This document shows positions 47,123 through 57,299 of a stretch of DNA of 64,000 bases, one piece after another; positions within the stretch are counted from its first letter, which is position 1, and the number at the start of each line of letters is the position of its first letter. The notes under the pieces were generated by a model. The model was not told the origin of the DNA. It did no database searches and worked only from the letters and a program-made list of their open reading frames with translations. Position numbers and translations under genes: made by a program. The DNA is from Vitreoscilla filiformis. Its GTDB lineage: Bacteria > Pseudomonadota > Gammaproteobacteria > Burkholderiales > Burkholderiaceae_C. The stretch is taken from the NCBI RefSeq assembly GCF_002222655.1, contig NZ_CP022423.1:3038001-3102000 (forward strand), in the 5' to 3' direction.

Positions 47123-50100
47123 TGAGCATGGCCTGAGCCCGTGCGCGCTGGGCTGCGTTGCCGCCGGCCATGACCTCTTCGAGCAGCGAGCGGGCACCCT
47201 CGTCATCGCCAATATCACGGAATTCGGCGGCCAGATCGATCTTCTGTGTCAGCGCTTCATCTCCAGGCGCATCCGCTTCGGCTGCGGCCACGCCTGCCAA
47301 CACATCCTCGACGTTGGTCGGTGGAATGTCGAAATCCAGCTCCATCATCGTGGGCTCGGCCACGGGGATGGGTTCTGGCGCTGGCACGGGTGCCGGTGCA
47401 GCAAACGGCAGTGGATCAGGCGCCGACACGGACACCGGTGCCGGGGTCGGCGCGGTGTTGAACGCCGGCAGGTCGATGCCAGACAGGTCGAACGTCAGCA
47501 TGTCCATTTCCCCGCCAGCAGCCGGGGCAGGCGCTGGGGCTGGGGCTGGAGTCGGCGCAGGAGGTTCGACCACAGGCGCAGCCATGGCCACGGCAGGGGC
47601 GGCTGGCGTGGGGACAGGGGCAGGCGCCGGTGTCGGGCTCAGGCCCAAATCGAGGGACAGGCTGCTGAAATCAAAATCCAACCCACCATCGTCATGCTTG
47701 GGCGCAGGCGCTGGCGCCGCCACAGGGGCGGGTGCAGGCGCTGGCGCGGGAGTGCTGCCAAGGGCAGGGAACGACAGCATGTCGTCCATGTTCAGATCGA
47801 GCATGCCCGAAGGGCTCGGGGCCGGTGCGGGGGCCGGAACAGGCGCCTGCACAGGCTCTGGCATGGGCATCGGCTCCAGCTCAGGCGCCATTGGAACGGG
47901 CGCGGGCACCGGAATGTCCAGCGGAACCGGTGCAGAGGCTCTTGGTGCGGGGGCCGGGGCCTCATCCAGGGTGGTGAACTTGCTGGACGACAGATCGATG
48001 TCCAGCTCCAACCCGCTGGACGTGTCATCCAGCGACACCGAATGCGGCGACGGCAATGTCGGCGTCGGATCGTCGTGCAGGCCGTCGGTGGTTGAATCCA
48101 GATCGACCACGGCGCCCAAGCCGGACACTTGATACTCCGGATTGGCTGGGTCAAGCGAGCGCCCCAGCTCCAGCGCGTGCTCCCACTCCTCACCCAAACC
48201 ACCGGTGATCTCGCGCACCTCCTCCATCTGAACGTCGAAGTTGCGCACGTCCTCACGCTTGGCGTACACCTCCAACAGTTTCATGCGGATGGCCAAACGG
48301 TGCGGATCGGTGCGTAGGGCTTCCTTGAGAATTTCCTCGGCTTGGAGATCCCGGCCATAGGCCAAGTAAACGTCGGCCTCGGCCACGGGATCCACGTCGC
48401 CGATCGCATCCAACTGGCTCAGCGAGTAACTCAACGAACTCGATGCCGGCGCGCTGCTTTCGCGGGTGTCCACGCGCTGCCCACCGCTGGCGCCGAAGAA
48501 TGAATCGGCTTGCAGCTTGCTTTCAGAGAACGATGTTTCGGTGGCGTTCTCGCGCCGGCGGCGCCACCAGCGCATGGCCCCCCACCCCATGAGCAACGTC
48601 ACCAAGCCCGCCCCGATGGGCAGGGCGAAATCGGACAACATCGCCAGCCAGTCGTCTTCCGGCTCAGGTGGCCGGGCTACGGGTGCAGGTGGCGCCACGG
48701 GAGGCTGGGAGGCGGCCACGTCCGAAGCCGCCGAGGCAGCTTCCATCGGGACCGACGCCGCTTCAGGCAGCGGTTGGATGGCCGCCAGCGGCGGGGCGCT
48801 GGCGGCATCTACCTCGGACGCTGCCGCACTGGCCGGCGGCAAAACCGGCGTCACTGGCAACGCTGGCAGGCCCATGGCCGCTGCCGTCGACGCCACCGAT
48901 GCGCTGGTTTCCGGGCCAGGCGCGCCGGGTTTGGTGAGTTTGCCCAAGTCGGCCACATTGCGGCTCAACTCCAACCGACGCTCTTCGGACGCCCGGCGTT
49001 CTGCTTCTTTGGAAGCACGCGCTTCGGGCGAATCCACCCCCGGCTTGACACCGCCACTGGACAGCAGCAGGCGCGAGTTGTCCCCCGTGCCCGACGGCGC
49101 CACTTGGTCACGCACAGCCGCTTCGACTTGGCCACTGCCCGCTGGGCGCGTCGTTGGTGCCTCGACCGCCACCGGCACCGTGCTGGCCAGCGATTGGCGG
49201 AAGGCGGCAAAGTCGGCGCTGTGGGCCCGCACCACGCGGCGGGCCTCGGTAGGCGACACGCTGCGTGCGGTCTCGGCATCAGGCAGCGTCAAGACAGCAC
49301 CGGCCCGCAGGCGGTTCATGTTGCCGCCCACAAACGCATCTTGATTGGCGTGGTACAGGCTGACCAGCATCTGATCCAGCGACACCCCTTCGGCCCCCCG
49401 GCTTTGGGCGATGCGTGCCAAGGTATCCCCTGGCTTGATGGTGTAGTCCCCACCGCCGCCTGACGGGCTCTCAACCGTGACCGGTGGCTCCACAGGCGAA
49501 GTCGGCGCACTCTGACGGGACTGGCGTGGTTTGGAAGGCGTCACACGTGGCACCGAGGGCACCGAAGACACCGACTCGACTTCCACATCGACGGTGATCT
49601 CTGGCATGCCAGGCACGCTGGCACCAGTTTGCACCGGAGCGGGCACCTCTGCGGTGACCGCCGATGCAGCTTCGGCAGCACGCCCGGCAGGCGGCGGTTC
49701 GACCGGTGCTGGCAGCGGTGTCACCACCGGTTGGGATGACTCAGGGGCCACCACCGGCTGCGGTGCCGGTTCAGGCGCAACCACGGGTTGTGGGGCAGGC
49801 TCAGGCGCCACCACCAACTGGGGCGCTTCCTGTGTTTCTACCACCGGGGGGGTGGTCTGCACGGGTGCAGGCGCAGGTGCAACCACAGGCGCCGGGGGCG
49901 CCACCGACAGCGCCACAGGCGTCGACGGCTGAACCCGTCTCACGGGCCGAGGGTCAATGAGCAAGGTGTAGGAGCGGCGCAGTTGCCCTCCCCCACCCCA
50001 CGAAAAATTCAAAATCAGGTCGAGAAACGGCTCGGTGATCGAACGATCCCCCGTGACGCGGATGTAAGACGTCCCATCCTGGCGCCGCACCAGCTTGGCC

Positions 50101-50347
50101 TGTGCGCCGATCAGCGTGCTGCTGAAGTCCACGCCTGAACTGCGGTACACCTCCACAGGAGCCACCCCGGCTTTGAGCGAGGCCGCCTCGTCAGTGCTGA
50201 GGCTGGTGAGACCTCCACGTCGGCCACCAACGGTTCGCCCAGGGCCGACTGAACGGTCAGCTTGCCCAAAGTCAGGGCTGAAGCAACAGGATGACAAACC
50301 AGCAGCGCCGCCGCAGCGACGGCAGAAAGCATGTGACGTGCAGCCAT
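47109..50347 (-). pseudogene. fimV: FimV/HubP-type polar protein gene, frameshifted near the 5' end
   Basis: The encoded protein is FimV-like: signal peptide (MLSAVAAAALLVCHPVASA), FimV N-domain (ALTLGKLTVQSALGEPLVAD, then TSLSTDEAASLKAGVAPVEV), and a LysM domain (GDYTIKPGDTLARIAQSRGA). A membrane helix (PIGAGLVTLLMGWGAMRWW) follows, then a very long Pro/Ala-rich acidic region and the FimV C-domain (DIGDDEGARSLLEEVMAGGN). The first ~45 codons from 50347 are in one frame and the rest in another. The break is at the GAGA duplication at 50208-50211, where two extra bases separate VADVEV from TSLS. No stop interrupts the downstream frame. It may be a true mutation or a sequencing error; otherwise the length and domains are normal. 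Confidence 0.8.
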
Positions 50348-50536
50348 GGATGAGGGGTACTTCAAGGCGTCTCCCGAACGCGATAGAACTGAAGCGGCAC
50401 GGCTGCTGCTCGTCATGGGCGCAGGCTTCTCGTGCAGCACAGCCAGAAATCTGGTGATTGCACCACACCTGCCAAGCGACAGGCGGCCCCATCACTGTAA
50501 CAAGCGTGATCGCCGCCCACGCACTCGACCGTCTGC

Positions 50537-50559
50537 GGCGGACGGGCATGCCGTCCGCC
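50537..50559. repeat. Strong hairpin in the asd-fimV gap
   Basis: GGCGGACGG and CCGTCCGCC pair perfectly over a 5-base loop. A second short hairpin lies at 50585-50600 (GTTGCC/GGCAAC). Both lie after the asd stop at 50629 on the minus strand, in the 281-base gap before fimV. No clear T tract follows either. Confidence 0.5.
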
Positions 50560-50628
50560 AATGCTACCGGGCTCGGAGGGTTTCGTTGCCCGCAGGCAAC
50601 AGCGCCCCCCAAGCCTGGAAGCGCTGGA

Positions 50629-51756
50629 TCACTTGTCCAGCAGGATCCGCAGCATGCGACGCAGCGGCTCGGCGGCACCCCACAGCAGTTGATCGCCGAT
50701 GGTGAACGCGCCCACGTATTCCGGCCCCATGGCCAGCTTGCGGATGCGGCCCACCGGGATGGTCAGCGTGCCAGTGGTGGCCACCGGGGTCAAATCCTGA
50801 ATGGTGGCTTCGCGGGTGTTGGGCACGACCTTCACCCACTCGTTGTCGGCGGCGATCATGGCCTCGATGTCGGCCACGGGCACGTCCTTCTTCAGCTTGA
50901 AGGTCAGGGCTTGCGAGTGGCAGCGCATCGCGCCGATGCGCACGCAGAAACCATCCACCGGAATGGCCGCCGAGCCGAAGCCCTCGCCCAGACCCAGGAT
51001 TTTGTTGGTTTCGGCCATGCCCTTCCACTCTTCGCGGCTCTGGCCGTTGCCCAGATCCTTGTCGATCCAAGGGATGAGCGACCCCCCCAGCGGCACGCCG
51101 AAGTTGGCGGTCTCAACGGCGGTCAGGCTGCGCTGCTTGCCGATGATCTTGCGGTCGATTTCCAGGATGGCACTCTTCGGATCCGCCAGCAGATCCTTCA
51201 CTTCGGCGTTCAGGGTGCCGAACTGGGTCAGCAGTTCGCGCATGTGCTGGGCGCCGCCGCCAGAAGCGGCTTGGTAGGTTTGCGTGCTCATCCACTCGAC
51301 CAGACCGGCCTTGTAGAGCGCACCCACACCCATCAACATGCAGGAGACGGTGCAGTTGCCGCCGATCCAGTCCTTGCCGCCCTTGGCCAGCGCGTCCTTG
51401 ATGACGGGCATGTTCACCGGATCGAGCACGATCACGGCGTCATTCTTCATGCGCAGCGAGGAAGCGGCGTCGATCCAGTGGCCGTTCCAGCCTGCGGCGC
51501 GCAGCTTGGGGTACACCTCGTTGGTGTAGTCACCGCCTTGGGCGGTGAGGATGATGTCGCAGCGCTTCAGGGCGTCGATGTTGAACGCATCTTGCAGCGT
51601 GGTTTCGTTCTTCGCCATGCTGGGGGCAGCGCCGCCGGCGTTGGAGGTGGAGAAGAACAGGGGTTCAAAGTGCGCGAAGTCGCCTTCCGCCTGCATCCGA
51701 TCCATCAGAACGGAGCCGACCATGCCGCGCCAGCCAACCAGACCTACGAGTGCCAT
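50629..51756 (-). CDS. asd: Aspartate-semialdehyde dehydrogenase
   Basis: Asd reduces aspartyl phosphate to aspartate semialdehyde, the branch to Lys, Met, Thr and diaminopimelate. The 375-residue protein starts [20 protein letters not shown]. The catalytic Cys is in [20 protein letters not shown], and the substrate His follows in the block [20 protein letters not shown]. It is of the proteobacterial Asd type by the NCTVSCM motif. It lies between leuB and fimV, the usual order. Confidence 0.97.
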   Translation of the reverse strand: MALVGLVGWRGMVGSVLMDRMQAEGDFAHFEPLFFSTSNAGGAAPSMAKNETTLQDAFNIDALKRCDIILTAQGGDYTNEVYPKLRAAGWNGHWIDAASSLRMKNDAVIVLDPVNMPVIKDALAKGGKDWIGGNCTVSCMLMGVGALYKAGLVEWMSTQTYQAASGGGAQHMRELLTQFGTLNAEVKDLLADPKSAILEIDRKIIGKQRSLTAVETANFGVPLGGSLIPWIDKDLGNGQSREEWKGMAETNKILGLGEGFGSAAIPVDGFCVRIGAMRCHSQALTFKLKKDVPVADIEAMIAADNEWVKVVPNTREATIQDLTPVATTGTLTIPVGRIRKLAMGPEYVGAFTIGDQLLWGAAEPLRRMLRILLDK

Positions 51757-51803
51757 TTCCAGATTTCCTATTGTGTGAAGCGTGTTCCCAGACCCCTGAC
51801 TTG

Positions 51804-51824
51804 CCCCGGCTCGCTTCGCCGGGG
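51804..51824. repeat. Hairpin between leuB and asd
   Basis: CCCCGGC (51804-51810) pairs with GCCGGGG (51818-51824). It lies in the 101-base gap between the leuB stop and the asd start and may partly separate the two transcripts. No T tract is present. Confidence 0.35.
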
Positions 51825-51857
51825 TCCAGGTGTGGGGCGAGACGAAACCGAGCTGGG

Positions 51858-52952
51858 TCAGCTCTTAATGGTTTTACCGGTGATGGCCGCAACCACGGCA
51901 TCACCCATCTCGCGCGTGCTCACCTTCTGGGTGCCCTCGCTCCAGATGTCGGCGGTGCGGTAGCCCGCCGCCAGCACAGCGCGCACAGCCGACTCGATTC
52001 GGTCGGCGGCTTCAGGCTGTTGGAGTGAGAAACGGAGCATCATGGCAGCAGACAGGATTGTAGCCAGCGGGTTTGCAATGCCCTTACCGGCGATGTCCGG
52101 CGCGCTGCCGTGGCTGGGTTCGTACAGGCCCTGGCCCTTGGCGTTCAAGCTGGCCGAAGGCAGCATGCCGATGGAGCCCGTCAGCATCGCCGCTTCGTCG
52201 CTCAGGATGTCGCCGAACATGTTGCCGGTGAACAGCACGTCGAACTTCTTGGGCGCCTTCACCAGTTGCATGGCGGCGTTGTCCACGTACATGTGCTCCA
52301 GCTCGACGTCCGGGTATTCCTTGTGGACTTCGGTCACCACATCTTTCCAGAACTGGAAGGTTTCCAGCACGTTGGCCTTGTCCACCGACGTGACCTTCTT
52401 GTTGCGCTTGCGTGCCGCCTGGAAAGCCACATGGGCGATGCGCTCGATTTCCGGCTTGGAATAACGCATCGTGTCGAAGGCTTCCTCGGCACCGGGGAAG
52501 TGGCCATCGGTGGCGATGCGGCGGCCACGCGGCTGGCCGAAGTAGATGTCGCCGGTCAGCTCACGGATGATGAGGATGTCGAGGCCGGCCACCAGCTCGG
52601 GCTTCAAGCTCGAAGCGTGGGTGAGTTGCTCGTAGCACAGCGCCGGGCGGAAGTTGGCGAACAGGCCCAGCGCTTTGCGCAGGCCCAGGATGGCTTGCTC
52701 AGGACGCAGCGGGCGATCCAGCTTGTCATATTTCCAATCGCCCACGGCGCCGAACAGGATGGCGTCAGATTCCTGCGCCAGTTTCAGCGTCGATTCGGGC
52801 AGCGGGTGGCCGTGAGCCTCGTAGGCGGCACCGCCCACCAAGGCGGTTTCCATCTCCAGCGGCAGCTCCAGCAGGTTCAGCACGCGCACGGCCTCGGCCA
52901 CGATCTCGGTACCGATGCCATCACCCGGCATCACGGCAATCTTCATGCTCAT
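51858..52952 (-). CDS. leuB: 3-isopropylmalate dehydrogenase
   Basis: LeuB oxidises and decarboxylates 3-isopropylmalate to the keto acid precursor of leucine. The 364-residue protein has [20 protein letters not shown] at the start, the substrate block [14 protein letters not shown], and [20 protein letters not shown]. Starts at 52952 (MSMKIAV) and 52946 are 2 codons apart; the former is behind GAGAA. It follows leuD by 44 bases. Confidence 0.97.
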   Translation of the reverse strand: MSMKIAVMPGDGIGTEIVAEAVRVLNLLELPLEMETALVGGAAYEAHGHPLPESTLKLAQESDAILFGAVGDWKYDKLDRPLRPEQAILGLRKALGLFANFRPALCYEQLTHASSLKPELVAGLDILIIRELTGDIYFGQPRGRRIATDGHFPGAEEAFDTMRYSKPEIERIAHVAFQAARKRNKKVTSVDKANVLETFQFWKDVVTEVHKEYPDVELEHMYVDNAAMQLVKAPKKFDVLFTGNMFGDILSDEAAMLTGSIGMLPSASLNAKGQGLYEPSHGSAPDIAGKGIANPLATILSAAMMLRFSLQQPEAADRIESAVRAVLAAGYRTADIWSEGTQKVSTREMGDAVVAAITGKTIKS

Positions 52953-52996
52953 GGGGTTCTCGTTTCTTTGAATGTTGAACAGAGGGCGCGTGCGCT

Positions 52997-53647
52997 TCAG
53001 CCGGCCATCGTGTGGTTCAGCCACGGCATCTTGGCCAGGCGCTCGGCTTCGTAGGTCTTGATCTTGTCGGCGTGGCGCAGGGTCAGGCCGATGTCGTCAA
53101 AGCCGTTCACCAGGCAGTATTTTCGGAACGGTTGCACGTCGAACGGCAGCTCGGTGCCGTCTGGCTTGACGATGACCTGGCGCGGCAGGTCGATGGTGAG
53201 CGCGTAGCCGGGGAAGCCGAACACTTCGTCGAACAGCTTGGCCACTTGGCTTTCCGGCAGCACGATGGGCAGCACGCCGTTCTTGAAGCAGTTGTTGAAG
53301 AAGATGTCCGCAAAACTCGGCGCGATGATGGCGCGAAAACCGTACTGCTCCAGCGCCCACGGAGCGTGCTCGCGGCTAGAGCCGCAGCCGAAGTTGTTGC
53401 GGGCGATCAGCACCGACGCACCTTGGTAGCGCGGCTGGTTCAGCACGAAATCCGGGTTCGGCTTGCGGCTGGCCGGGTCTTGGCCGGGCTCGCCCTGGTC
53501 GAGGTAACGCCACTCGTCAAACAGGTTCGGGCCGAAGCCGGTGCGCTTGATCGACTTGAGGAATTGCTTGGGGATGATCGCGTCCGTGTCGACGTTGTCG
53601 CGATCCATCGGGGCCACCAGGCCCTTGTGCAGGGTGAATGCTTGCAT
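52997..53647 (-). CDS. leuD: 3-isopropylmalate dehydratase small subunit
   Basis: LeuD pairs with LeuC to isomerise 2- to 3-isopropylmalate. The 216-residue swivel-domain protein has [20 protein letters not shown] near the start and [20 protein letters not shown], the substrate loop. The start is the ATG at 53647 ([20 protein letters not shown]), 20 bases after leuC. The length is normal for the type. Confidence 0.97.
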   Translation of the reverse strand: MQAFTLHKGLVAPMDRDNVDTDAIIPKQFLKSIKRTGFGPNLFDEWRYLDQGEPGQDPASRKPNPDFVLNQPRYQGASVLIARNNFGCGSSREHAPWALEQYGFRAIIAPSFADIFFNNCFKNGVLPIVLPESQVAKLFDEVFGFPGYALTIDLPRQVIVKPDGTELPFDVQPFRKYCLVNGFDDIGLTLRHADKIKTYEAERLAKMPWLNHTMAG

Positions 53648-53667
53648 GGCTTGTGATCCGGTGAAGT

Positions 53668-55092
53668 TCAGGAAACGCGGCGCACGTCCACGAAATGGCC
53701 GGCCATCGCGGCGGCGGCGGCCATCGCGGGGCTGACCAAGTGGGTGCGCCCGCCGTTGCCTTGGCGACCTTCGAAGTTGCGGTTGCTGGTGGAGGCGCAG
53801 CGCTCGCCCGGCTCCAGGCGGTCGGCGTTCATGGCCAGGCACATCGAGCAGCCCGGTTCGCGCCATTCAAAGCCGGCGGCTTTGAAGACCTTGTCCAGCC
53901 CTTCGGCTTCGGCCTGCGCCTTCACCAGACCGGAACCCGGCACCGCCAGCGCCAGCCGCACGTTGCTGGCAATGCGCCCGCCCACGCGCTGGATCACCGC
54001 CGCCGCTTCGCGCATGTCTTCAATGCGGCTGTTGGTGCAGGAGCCGATGAACACCTTGTCGATGCGGATGTCGGCAATCGCCTTGTTCGGCTCCAAGCCC
54101 ATGTAGGTCAGCGCACGCTCCATGGCGCCGCGCTTGACGGCGTCCTTTTCCTTGTCGGGATCGGGCACGCGATCTTCGATGGACAGCACCATCTCGGGGC
54201 TGGTGCCCCAGGTGACTTGCGGGCGGATTTGCGCCGCGTCCAGCTCCACCACCTTGTCGAAGTGCGCGCCTTCGTCGGTGTGCAGGGTGCGCCAGTAGGC
54301 CACGGCCTGCTCCCATTCGACACCTTGCGGGGCGAAGGGGCGGCCCTTCACGTAGGCCAGGGTTTTCTCGTCCACGGCGACGAGGCCAGCGCGGGCGCCG
54401 CCTTCAATCGCCATGTTGCACACCGTCATGCGGCCTTCCATGCTCAGGGCGCGAATGGCCGAGCCGCCGAACTCGATGGTGTAGCCGGTGCCGCCGGCGG
54501 TGCCGATTTTGCCGATGATGGCCAGCACGATGTCCTTGGCGGTCACGCCTTTGGCGCATTCACCGTCCACGCGCACCAGCATGTTCTTGGCCTTCTTGGC
54601 CAGCAGGGTTTGCGTGGCCAGCACGTGCTCGACTTCCGAGGTACCGATGCCGTGTGCCAGCGCACCAAACGCGCCGTGGGTGGAGGTGTGGCTGTCGCCG
54701 CACACCACGGTCATGCCCGGCAGGGTGGCGCCGTTTTCCGGCCCCATCACATGCACGATGCCTTGGCGTTGGCTCATGAACGGGAAGTAGGCCGCAGCAC
54801 CAAACGCTTTGATGTTGGCGTCCAGCGTGACGATCTGCTCTTTGGAAATCGGATCCTTGATGCCGTCGTAACCCAGCTCCCAGCCGTTGGTGGGGGTGTT
54901 GTGATCGGCAGTGGCCACCACCGAGCTGACGCGCCAGAGCTTGCGCCCGGCCACGCGCAGCCCTTCGAACGCCTGCGGGCTGGTGACTTCGTGTACCAGA
55001 TGGCGGTCGATGTAGAGCACGGCGGTGCCGTCTTCCTCGGTGTGGACGACGTGGTCGTCCCACAGTTTGTCGTAGAGGGTGCGTGCGGTCAT
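53668..55092 (-). CDS. leuC: 3-isopropylmalate dehydratase large subunit
   Basis: LeuC is the aconitase-fold large subunit carrying a 4Fe-4S cluster. The 474-residue protein starts [20 protein letters not shown]. The cluster Cys residues are in [20 protein letters not shown] and [36 protein letters not shown] is a diagnostic motif. The first gene of leuCDB-asd; the leucine promoter should lie at 55093-55207, shared with the divergent protease gene. Confidence 0.97.
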   Translation of the reverse strand: MTARTLYDKLWDDHVVHTEEDGTAVLYIDRHLVHEVTSPQAFEGLRVAGRKLWRVSSVVATADHNTPTNGWELGYDGIKDPISKEQIVTLDANIKAFGAAAYFPFMSQRQGIVHVMGPENGATLPGMTVVCGDSHTSTHGAFGALAHGIGTSEVEHVLATQTLLAKKAKNMLVRVDGECAKGVTAKDIVLAIIGKIGTAGGTGYTIEFGGSAIRALSMEGRMTVCNMAIEGGARAGLVAVDEKTLAYVKGRPFAPQGVEWEQAVAYWRTLHTDEGAHFDKVVELDAAQIRPQVTWGTSPEMVLSIEDRVPDPDKEKDAVKRGAMERALTYMGLEPNKAIADIRIDKVFIGSCTNSRIEDMREAAAVIQRVGGRIASNVRLALAVPGSGLVKAQAEAEGLDKVFKAAGFEWREPGCSMCLAMNADRLEPGERCASTSNRNFEGRQGNGGRTHLVSPAMAAAAAMAGHFVDVRRVS

Positions 55093-55207
55093 GGCAAAGT
55101 CTCTGAGCGGGTTCGGCGAAAAAAGAAAAGCTTGTCATTGTCGGAGATGGCTCGCCGTTTTCCCCGCATTCACCTACCCTTGTTTCGTTTTTTAGAGAGG
55201 GATTTCC

Positions 55208-57199
55208 ATGCGTACACACGTTTTAACCCTGAACACGGTGGCCAACGCCGCACTGCTGAGCTTGGCTTGCTTGGCCGCCGCACCGGCTCATGCGATCCAA
55301 CCTTGGGTCGAAGTGGCCGAGGCAGCAGCGGATGCACCAGACCGCCAAATCCGCCCCACACAGGCCCGCTTGATTGACTTGGACGTCCACGCGGTTCAAA
55401 GCTTGGTGGCCACGTTGCCATCGGAAACACAGGCCGCTGCACGTCAAGCCCTGCCGACCCTGACCTTGCCGATGCCCAACGGTGAACTGATCACCTTCCA
55501 GTTGCACGCCACTGAAGTGATGGCCCCGGCGCTGGCGGCACGTTATCCCCAGATCCGCACCTTTGCCGGCACCGTCAGTGGCCGCCCGGACGTCCGCGCC
55601 CGCTTCGACCTCAGCCCGCGTGGCCTGCGCGCCCAGGTGTTCACACCGCAAGGTGAGGTTTACATCGATCCGCTGAGCCGCAGCCGGGCCGATCGCCACC
55701 AGATCTACTACACCCGCCACCTGACCCGCTCGGTGAAGCGCCCCGGCGATCGCTTCTTACCGACGCCGCATGCCGAGTCCCACCGCCCCAGCGTGGCAGA
55801 AGCGGCACCAGCGGCAACGCGCATCGGTACCGACCTCTACACCTACCGCATTGCCTTTGCCACCACGGGCGAGTACGCCAAGTACCACGACCCTGCGGCC
55901 AGCTCCACCAACAAAGCCCTGGTGTTGGCCGAAATCGTCAACGTCACCAACCGGGTCACGGGGGTGTACGAACGGGATCTGGGCATCCGACTGCAACTGG
56001 TGGATAAAACCGATGCCCTGATCTACACCAGCGCCAGCACCGATCCCTATGCCAACGACGATGGCGAGACGATGTTGGGCCAAAACATCTCGACGCTGAA
56101 AAAGGTGCTCGGTATCGCCAATTTCGACATCGGCCATGTGCTCAGCACGGGCGGTGGCGGTGTGGCCTACGAGGGTGTCTGCGACGATGACTACAAAGCG
56201 GGCGGCGTCACGGGCTCCGAAGACCCCATCACCGACGCTTTTTACATTGATTACGTCGCCCACGAAATCGGCCACCAGTTCGGGGCAGACCACACGTTCA
56301 ACAGCGTCCTCGGTTCCTGCAACGGTAACCGCGCCTCAGACCAAGCTTACGAACCCGGCAGTGGCACCACCATCATGGCCTACGCTGGCATCTGCGGCAA
56401 AGATGACATCGCAACGCACAGCGATGCCAACTTTCATGCCATCAGCGTGAGCCGCATCGTGCAGTACACCCGCACGGGCGTCGGGGCCACCTGTGGCCAG
56501 GTCACAGCGTCGGGCAACACACCGCCGCAAGCCGTTGCGCCAGCGGGTGGGTTCACCATCCCCATCGACACCCCGTTTGAACTCACCGGCAAGGGCTCCG
56601 ACGCCAACAGAGACCGCTTGACCTACCAGTGGGAACAGATGAATCTTGGCTCAGGGGGCTCGCCTAGCGCATACCTGCCCAGCGCCCCCCTGTTCCGCTC
56701 GTATCCGCCCTCGACATCCTCGACGCGCGTTTTTCCTCGCTTGACCGACCTGCTGGCCAACCGCGCCACCCTGGGCGAAAAACTGCCCAAGGTCAGCCGG
56801 ACACTGAATTTCCGGCTCACGGTGCGGGACAACCGCGTCGCCCCCTCCTCGGGCGGCTTGGCCACAGCCGATTTGCGCTTCAACGTCAGCGCCGCCGCAG
56901 GGCCGTTCCGGGTCACGGCCCCCAACGCCACCGGCTCGTACACCGGCGGCGCACCGCTGAGCGTGACATGGAACCCCGCCAACACGCAAAACGCCCCGGT
57001 GTCTTGTGCTCAGGTGGACATCTCCCTCTCCACCAATGGGGGGCAAAACTTCAGCCAAACCTTGGCCAAAGCGGTGCCCAACACCGGCAGCGCCACCGTG
57101 ACGCTGCCAACCACCCCCACCACCCTGGGCCGCATCAAGATCAAGTGCAGCAACAACGTGTTCTTTGATGTGTCAGACAAGAACTTCACCATCCTGTAA
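55208..57199 (+). CDS. Secreted metzincin zinc metalloprotease
   Basis: A 663-residue secreted protease. A Sec signal (MRTHVLTLNTVANAALLSLA, cleavage near AHA29) precedes a propeptide-like region (about 30-200). The catalytic reprolysin-like domain has the zinc site HEIGHQFGADH at 352-362. The Met-turn is in GTTIMAYAGIC at about 400, preceded by paired Cys (SVLGSCNGN, then GICG). The C-terminal ~240 residues hold Ig/fibronectin-like strands (SGNTPPQAVAPAGGFTIPID) that may bind substrate or the surface. Divergent from leuC. Family and secretion are clear; the substrate is unknown. Confidence 0.88.
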   Translation: MRTHVLTLNTVANAALLSLACLAAAPAHAIQPWVEVAEAAADAPDRQIRPTQARLIDLDVHAVQSLVATLPSETQAAARQALPTLTLPMPNGELITFQLHATEVMAPALAARYPQIRTFAGTVSGRPDVRARFDLSPRGLRAQVFTPQGEVYIDPLSRSRADRHQIYYTRHLTRSVKRPGDRFLPTPHAESHRPSVAEAAPAATRIGTDLYTYRIAFATTGEYAKYHDPAASSTNKALVLAEIVNVTNRVTGVYERDLGIRLQLVDKTDALIYTSASTDPYANDDGETMLGQNISTLKKVLGIANFDIGHVLSTGGGGVAYEGVCDDDYKAGGVTGSEDPITDAFYIDYVAHEIGHQFGADHTFNSVLGSCNGNRASDQAYEPGSGTTIMAYAGICGKDDIATHSDANFHAISVSRIVQYTRTGVGATCGQVTASGNTPPQAVAPAGGFTIPIDTPFELTGKGSDANRDRLTYQWEQMNLGSGGSPSAYLPSAPLFRSYPPSTSSTRVFPRLTDLLANRATLGEKLPKVSRTLNFRLTVRDNRVAPSSGGLATADLRFNVSAAAGPFRVTAPNATGSYTGGAPLSVTWNPANTQNAPVSCAQVDISLSTNGGQNFSQTLAKAVPNTGSATVTLPTTPTTLGRIKIKCSNNVFFDVSDKNFTIL

Positions 57200-57218
57200 A
57201 ACGCGCAGCGCCTGAGCT

Positions 57219-57277
57219 ACTGAGGTTTGATTCAGTGAGTCGGAGGGTGGGCGCAGGTATAAATCAGCCCCACCCTC
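57219..57277 (+). promoter_or_regulatory. Two hairpins in the metY leader
   Basis: ACTGA (57219-57223) pairs with TCAGT (57232-57236). GAGGGTGGG (57243-57251) pairs perfectly with CCCACCCTC (57269-57277). The second ends 9 bases before the AGGAGA ribosome site (57287-57292). It could end the protease transcript or control metY; it does not match a SAM riboswitch that I recognise. Confidence 0.4.
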
Positions 57278-57299
57278 AACATCCACAGGAGACTCGCTC

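Noticed and set aside
50458..51963. A 501-codon plus-strand frame opposite asd
   Set aside because: Shadow of asd, with no supported start or domain.
53695..55377. A 560-codon plus-strand frame opposite leuC
   Set aside because: Shadow of leuC; no domain or ribosome-binding site.
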